Assembly: GCA_030683195.1 (NCBI GenBank)
Contig: JAUXQA010000064.1
Span: forward strand, 1-17,640
Direction: 5' to 3'
DNA length: 17,640 bases
Source: Rhodoferax sp.
GTDB lineage: Bacteria > Pseudomonadota > Gammaproteobacteria > Burkholderiales > Burkholderiaceae_C
Shown here: piece by piece, positions 13,492 to 17,640 of the stretch
How the letters are laid out: each line of letters opens with the position of its first letter
Position numbering within the stretch: the first letter of the stretch is position 1
Notes under the pieces: model-generated
What the model was told of the DNA's origin: nothing
The model's database searches: none
Seen by the model: only the letters and a program-made list of their open reading frames with translations
Translations under genes and position numbers: made by a program

Positions 13492-13905
13492 ATGAGGGTG
13501 ATCAACAAGCCGTTACTTCAAGGCCAGCGCGCGCTGTGGGCGGTAGCCTTGCTGATGCTGGCCCTGGTGCTGAGCCAGACCCTGGGGCTATGGCACGGCA
13601 TTGTTCACGGGCCGGTCACCCTGGCTCACACTGCACACACTGCTCAAGCTACGCACACGCTCCACGCCGCGCCTGCCGCGCACGCTGGCGTGTCGGAGCC
13701 CTGGCTGGGTACCCACGGCGGGCAGGCTGGCTCGGCCGATTGCCGCCTGTATGACCAGTGCAGCCATGTGGATGCGCTGGTGCAGGTGCCCGCGCTGGCC
13801 CTGCCGTTGGTTCTCACGTCTTTTGTCTTGTTGGTTCTCGCGGGTCTGGCACGGGCCCGCTGGCATGCGCATTTTCAGGCGCGTGGTCCCCCGCTGGTTC
13901 GCTGA
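13492..13905 (+). CDS. His-rich membrane protein with CRLYDQ motif
   Basis: This 137-residue protein has two hydrophobic segments, about 14-33 and 98-117, with a probably periplasmic loop between. The loop is His-rich (His at HGIVHG, AHTAHTAQATHTLH, AAHAG) and holds SADCRLYDQCSHVDA, giving two cysteines six residues apart and another His. I recall similar unnamed proteins with an (E/D)CRLYDQ motif near metal-related receptor genes in Burkholderiales, but no function. It begins 5 bases after the DUF3299 stop, so it belongs to the operon, and precedes the ZnuD-like receptor. A zinc-buffering or zinc-relay role is inference. DUF2946 is a possible relative, not confirmed. Confidence 0.75.
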   Translation: MRVINKPLLQGQRALWAVALLMLALVLSQTLGLWHGIVHGPVTLAHTAHTAQATHTLHAAPAAHAGVSEPWLGTHGGQAGSADCRLYDQCSHVDALVQVPALALPLVLTSFVLLVLAGLARARWHAHFQARGPPLVR

Positions 13906-13988
13906 ATTTCGCTTTTCCCCAGCCGCGCTTGGCTCCCCCAGATCGGGGGCGTATGCCTGCGGCTTGCTCTTGATTCAACGGACCTTTC

Positions 13989-15992
13989 ATGAAAAAAATC
14001 TCATTCGCCCTCATTTCACTGGGCTCACTCGCCGCTGCCCCGGTCATCGCTCAAACCTCTGCCGAGGCCACTTTGGCCCCCGTGACGGTCACGGGCAATC
14101 CGCTGGGGAATGTCGATGGCATAGCCCCCGTGGCCCAACTCTCGGGATTGGCGCTGCTGCTGCGCGCCCAATCCACCCTGGGTGAAACGCTGGACGGCAC
14201 CCCCGGCATCAGTAGCACCTACTTTGGCCCCAACGCCAGCCGCCCGATCATCCGTGGCCTGGACGGTGACCGCATCCGCATCCTGAACAACGGCGGCGCG
14301 GTAGTCGATGCTTCGGGCCTGAGCTACGACCACGCCTCTACCAGCGACCCGATCAGCATCGATCGCATTGAAGTGCTGCGCGGACCCGGTGCCCTGCTGT
14401 ACGGCGGCAGCGCGGTTGGCGGCGTGGTGAACGTGATTGACAACCGCATCCCCCGTGAGCCTTTGTTTGATGCCCGGGGCGGGGTGGGTGGCAAGGTCGA
14501 TCTGGGTCTGAGCAGCGGCAACGCAGGCAAGGGCGCCGGGCTGTTGCTGGAGGGCGGTACTGACCGCTACACCCTGCATGCCGATGTGTTTGACCGCCGC
14601 AGTGATGATGTGTCGGTGCCGGTGGAACTGGCCTGCAGCAAGCCGGGATCACCCGCGTTGGCCAACAAGATCTGCAATTCGGCCAGCCAGAGCCGGGGTG
14701 GGGCGGTTGGTGGTTCGGTGTTTTTCAGTCAGGGCTACCTGGGCGCCTCGGTCAGCGACTTCAAGAGCCACTATGGCACGGTGGCTGAAGACGAAGTAAC
14801 CATTGGCATGAAGTCCAGACGCTACGCTGTGGAGGGCGAGGTGCGGGCTTTGAGTGGTTGGGTGCAAAGCGTCAAGGCCCAATTGGGCCGCACCGTGTAT
14901 GAGCACACCGAGTTTGAGGGGGCTGAGACGGGCACCGTGTTCAAGAACAGTGGCACCGATCTGCGCCTGCAAGTGCGCCACGCCAAACTGGGGCCCCTGG
15001 ACGGTGTGGTGGGCTTGCAAATGGACAGCGGCCGCTTTTCTGCCGACGGCGAAGAGGCTTTTGCGCCCTACAGCCAAACCCGCCAGAACGCATTGTTTGT
15101 GCATGAAGAACTGCCTACCACCTGGGGCCGGTTGAGTTTTGGCGCCCGCGTGGAATCGGTCAAGGTCGAGTCCCTGGGCAATCCGTTGGTGGACCGCTTC
15201 GCAGTAGCCAGTCGCAGCTTTACCCCTGGCAGCTATGCGCTGGGTGCCTTGTGGAATGTGGCGCCGGGCTGGCAGGTCAGCAGCAACCTGGCTTATTCGG
15301 AGCGGGCGCCCAAAGATTACGAGCTGTTTGCCAACGGCCCCCACCTGGCGACCAACGCCTATGAATTGGGCAACCCCGAGCTGGCACTGGAGCAGTCCAC
15401 CAACCTGGATCTGGGCTTGAACTGGAAGGCCGGCGCCAACCGCTTCGGGGTCAGCGCCTTTGTCAACCGCTTCAATAACTACATTGCCCTGAACGCCTCT
15501 GGCAGCGTGCAAGACGATTTGCCCGAGTACCTCTACACCCAGACCCAGGCCCGGTTCAAAGGGCTGGAGGCGAGTGGCAATGTGCGTGTGCTGGAAGGCG
15601 CCCGCACGGTGGACCTGGAGCTGCGCGGTGACTTGGTGCGCGCGATCAACACCCAGACCGGCCAGGCCCTGGCCCGCATTGCACCGGCGCGCGTGGGCGC
15701 CACTGTGGTGTTGGCCCAAGGCCCATGGAGTGCCCGCGTGGGTGCGAGCCGCGCCTCGGCCCAAACCCATGTGCATGCAGAGGAGCTGAGCACCGGCGGC
15801 TACACGCTGTGGAACGCGTCCCTGGCCTACCGCACCCGAGCGGGCGCGGCCAACCTGTTGTGGTTTGCGCGGCTGGACAACCTGAGTGATACGCTGGCCT
15901 ATTCCGCCAGTTCCATCCTGACCCAGACCGCGCCCGGCAAGGCGCCCTTACCAGGTCGCAGTGTGAAGCTGGGCCTGCAGGTCAGTTTCTAA
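13989..15992 (+). CDS. znuD: ZnuD-like TonB-dependent outer-membrane receptor
   Basis: This 667-residue TonB-dependent receptor lacks siderophore-receptor signatures and resembles ZnuD, the zinc receptor of Neisseria. The signal peptide is at 1-21 (VIAQ), a Ton-box-like LAPVTVTG at 29-36, and plug motifs are RPIIRGLDGDRIRILNNG (85-102), SIDRIEVLRGPGALLYGGSA and GGVVNVIDNRIP. Asp114-His115 in LSYDHAS sits where ZnuD is reported to have its zinc-binding Asp-His pair; this alignment is by eye. A loop with two cysteines (ACSKPGSPALANKIC) may form a disulfide. The barrel ends in Phe (KLGLQVSF). It is the last gene of the zur block, 83 bases after the His-rich protein. Confidence 0.9.
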   Translation: MKKISFALISLGSLAAAPVIAQTSAEATLAPVTVTGNPLGNVDGIAPVAQLSGLALLLRAQSTLGETLDGTPGISSTYFGPNASRPIIRGLDGDRIRILNNGGAVVDASGLSYDHASTSDPISIDRIEVLRGPGALLYGGSAVGGVVNVIDNRIPREPLFDARGGVGGKVDLGLSSGNAGKGAGLLLEGGTDRYTLHADVFDRRSDDVSVPVELACSKPGSPALANKICNSASQSRGGAVGGSVFFSQGYLGASVSDFKSHYGTVAEDEVTIGMKSRRYAVEGEVRALSGWVQSVKAQLGRTVYEHTEFEGAETGTVFKNSGTDLRLQVRHAKLGPLDGVVGLQMDSGRFSADGEEAFAPYSQTRQNALFVHEELPTTWGRLSFGARVESVKVESLGNPLVDRFAVASRSFTPGSYALGALWNVAPGWQVSSNLAYSERAPKDYELFANGPHLATNAYELGNPELALEQSTNLDLGLNWKAGANRFGVSAFVNRFNNYIALNASGSVQDDLPEYLYTQTQARFKGLEASGNVRVLEGARTVDLELRGDLVRAINTQTGQALARIAPARVGATVVLAQGPWSARVGASRASAQTHVHAEELSTGGYTLWNASLAYRTRAGAANLLWFARLDNLSDTLAYSASSILTQTAPGKAPLPGRSVKLGLQVSF

Positions 15993-16056
15993 GCCCCGCG
16001 CCGGGTTGGGCTGCGTCACTGTGCGCTGGTGCGGCGGGATGGGTGAAAATTGGGGC

Positions 16057-17406
16057 ATGACCCAAGCCACCGATTCCCCGCCCGCCATCACGCTGGCTCA
16101 AGCTTTCTGGTACTGGCTCAAGCTGGGTTTCATCAGCTTTGGTGGGCCGGCTGGGCAAATTGCCATCATGCACCACGACCTGGTGGAGCGGCGCCGCTGG
16201 ATCTCGGAAAAACGCTTTCTGCACGCCCTGAATTACTGCATGCTGCTGCCCGGGCCCGAGGCACAGCAACTGGCCATCTACATTGGCTGGCTGATGCACC
16301 GGACCTGGGGTGGCCTGGTGGCGGGCTGCCTGTTTGTGCTGCCGTCGCTGTTTATTCTGGTGGGCTTGTCCTGGGTCTACATGGCGTTTGGCGACCTGCC
16401 GGCGGTGGCGGGCCTGCTCTACGGCATCAAGCCGGCGGTGACGGCGATTGTGTTGTCGGCGGCGCACCGCATTGGGTCGCGGGTGCTCAAAAACAATTGG
16501 CTCTGGGGCATTGCGGTGGGTGCCTTCTTTGGTATTTATGTCCTGAATCTGCCGTTTCCGTTGATCGTGTTGTCGGCTGGCGTGGTGGGCTACCTGGGGG
16601 GGCGCATCAAACCAGAGCGATTTGCCGTGGGGGATGCAGGCCATGGCGCGCTTGCCAAAAACTTTGGGCCCGCCTTGATTGATGATGCCACCCCAACGCC
16701 CGCCCACGCTGTGTTCAGTTGGGCGCGGGCAGGGAAGGTTTTGGCCGTCTGTCTGGGTCTGTGGTTAGCCGCCATCGGGGGCTTGACCTTTGCTTATGGC
16801 TGGGACGCCGTGCTCACACAAATGGCCTGGTTCTTCACCAAGGCGGCGCTGTTGACCTTTGGCGGCGCCTATGCGGTCTTGCCCTATGTTTACCAAGGGG
16901 CCGTCGACCAGTTTCAGTGGCTCACGGCAGCTCAGATGATCGACGGGCTGGCGCTGGGCGAGACCACGCCGGGGCCGCTCATCATGGTGGTGTCCTTTGT
17001 GGGTTTTGTAGGAGGCTGGACCCAGGCCATTTTTGGTGTGGAGTCGCTGTTTTTGTCCGGGGCAGCTGCCGCAACCGTGGTGACGTTTTTCACCTTTTTA
17101 CCGTCTTTCCTGTTCGTCTTGCTGGGCGGGCCCCTGATCGAGTCCACCCACGGCAACCTCAAGTTCACGGCGCCGCTCACGGGCATCACGGCGGCGGTGG
17201 TGGGGGTGATCGTGAATTTGGCGCTGTTTTTCCTGGTCCACGTGCTGTGGCCGCAGGGCTATTCGGCACCATTTGAATGGGCGTCGCTGGCAATTGGCGC
17301 GGTGGCCGCCGTGGCCATCTTCCGGTTCAAGGTCGGGGTGATCTCGGTGATTGCGGGCTGTGCCGTGTTGGGCTTGGTCTGGCAGTTGGCCATTGCGGGG
17401 CGCTAA
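16057..17406 (+). CDS. chrA: Chromate transporter ChrA (CHR family, two-domain)
   Basis: This 449-residue inner-membrane protein of the CHR family is expected to export chromate, possibly exchanging with sulfate. The two-domain architecture is visible: the N-terminal half has LGFISFGGPAGQIAIMHHDLV (23-43) and LLPGPEAQQLA, and the C-terminal half repeats the pattern as TFGGAYAVLPYV (267-278) and GETTPGPLIMVVSFVGF. I use the ATG at 16057. Starts at 16039 or 16006 only add unconserved residues. It lies 64 bases after the ZnuD-like receptor in the same direction. No metabolic link to zinc is evident, so it may be an unrelated neighbour or a read-through passenger. Confidence 0.9.
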   Translation: MTQATDSPPAITLAQAFWYWLKLGFISFGGPAGQIAIMHHDLVERRRWISEKRFLHALNYCMLLPGPEAQQLAIYIGWLMHRTWGGLVAGCLFVLPSLFILVGLSWVYMAFGDLPAVAGLLYGIKPAVTAIVLSAAHRIGSRVLKNNWLWGIAVGAFFGIYVLNLPFPLIVLSAGVVGYLGGRIKPERFAVGDAGHGALAKNFGPALIDDATPTPAHAVFSWARAGKVLAVCLGLWLAAIGGLTFAYGWDAVLTQMAWFFTKAALLTFGGAYAVLPYVYQGAVDQFQWLTAAQMIDGLALGETTPGPLIMVVSFVGFVGGWTQAIFGVESLFLSGAAAATVVTFFTFLPSFLFVLLGGPLIESTHGNLKFTAPLTGITAAVVGVIVNLALFFLVHVLWPQGYSAPFEWASLAIGAVAAVAIFRFKVGVISVIAGCAVLGLVWQLAIAGR

Positions 17407-17514
17407 CATCACTCACGTGCGCGCCGTTGCGGCAATGCCTGCAGTCCAGCGCCACGGATTGCTTCACTTCGTCCGCCATGACGCTGTTTTTCCACCCCCA
17501 ACCCGCTGATTTCC

Positions 17515-17640
17515 GTGAACCATCCCGTCCTGACTGCCCTGATCCCTGTTGTGTTGTTGATTGCCATCGGGTTCATTGCGGGGCGTGCCGGGTGGATCAG
17601 GGCGGTGGCCACCAAAGATTTGTCCAACCTGGTGTTCATG
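17515..17640 (+). CDS. AEC-family permease, N-terminal fragment (runs off the window)
   Basis: The last 42 codons from a GTG at 17515 read as a membrane protein start: a hydrophobic helix (LTALIPVVLLIAIGFIAGRAGW), then a DLSNLVF motif. This pattern is typical of the auxin efflux carrier (AEC) family of small-acid permeases. There is no clear ribosome-binding site, and the upstream ATG at 17478 is in another frame. The rest of the gene is beyond the window, so substrate and integrity cannot be judged. Confidence 0.65.
   Translation, partial: MNHPVLTALIPVVLLIAIGFIAGRAGWIRAVATKDLSNLVFM

Noticed and set aside
13935..13949. CCCCC-AGATC-GGGGG hairpin between the His-rich gene and the ZnuD-like receptor
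   Set aside because: The stem is only five pairs and no T-run follows, so it is not supported as a terminator; it could be a weak attenuator but nothing else points to that.
14649..15776. 375-codon minus-strand open frame opposite the ZnuD-like receptor
   Set aside because: The product is His/Gln/Gly-rich in the way expected of a complementary-frame shadow, and the receptor on the other strand is complete.
1..17640. tRNA, rRNA, CRISPR arrays, insertion sequences, phage or integrase genes
   Set aside because: None were seen by eye on either strand; the regularly spaced palindromes at 9581-9649 are operators, too few and too short for a CRISPR array.

Overview
The window looks like chromosome of a beta-proteobacterium, most likely a Comamonadaceae member (Rhodoferax/Polaromonas/Acidovorax type). 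The grounds are high GC with strong G/C third positions, a chemoreceptor of a type common in that family, and fragments resembling its dispersed short repeats. This placement comes from recognition, not from a search. Coding density is high, with no gene-free stretch above 300 bases apart from the central divergent control region, which itself holds a small gene.

Layout. Positions 1-1449 carry the 3' part of a methyl-accepting chemotaxis protein with an in-frame TAG at 43-45. Positions 1442-9526 (minus strand) form a tightly packed zinc-acquisition block. In transcription order it holds a 48-residue membrane miniprotein, znuC, znuB, znuA, zigA (COG0523 GTPase), a siderophore-type TonB-dependent receptor, a DUF4198 periplasmic protein and a second COG0523 GTPase. 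Positions 9697-15992 (plus strand) form a second block: zur, an ABC ATPase, an FtsX/MacB-type permease, an 82-residue Cys/His exported protein, two tandem DUF3299 proteins, a His-rich membrane protein and a ZnuD-like TonB-dependent receptor. Positions 16057-17406 encode a chromate transporter (ChrA), and from 17515 an AEC-family permease starts and runs off the window.

The two zinc blocks diverge from one control region (9527-9696) with three tandem copies of a 7-1-7 Fur-family palindrome (core TGCAACT-N-AGTTGCA). These are best read as Zur operators. No other copy was seen between genes in the window, so one Zur-controlled node may drive about 14 kb.

Proposed division of labour (inference from families): the two receptors move zinc, or a zinc chelate, across the outer membrane. 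ZnuA captures periplasmic zinc and ZnuBC imports it. The two GTPases allocate zinc in the cytoplasm. The ATPase/FtsX/DUF3299 group resembles the Zur-regulated PA4063-PA4066 group of Pseudomonas aeruginosa; its mechanism is not known to me. The parts I could not assign (48-aa membrane ORF, 82-aa Cys/His protein, His-rich CRLYDQ protein, duplicated DUF3299) are the most promising for new biology.
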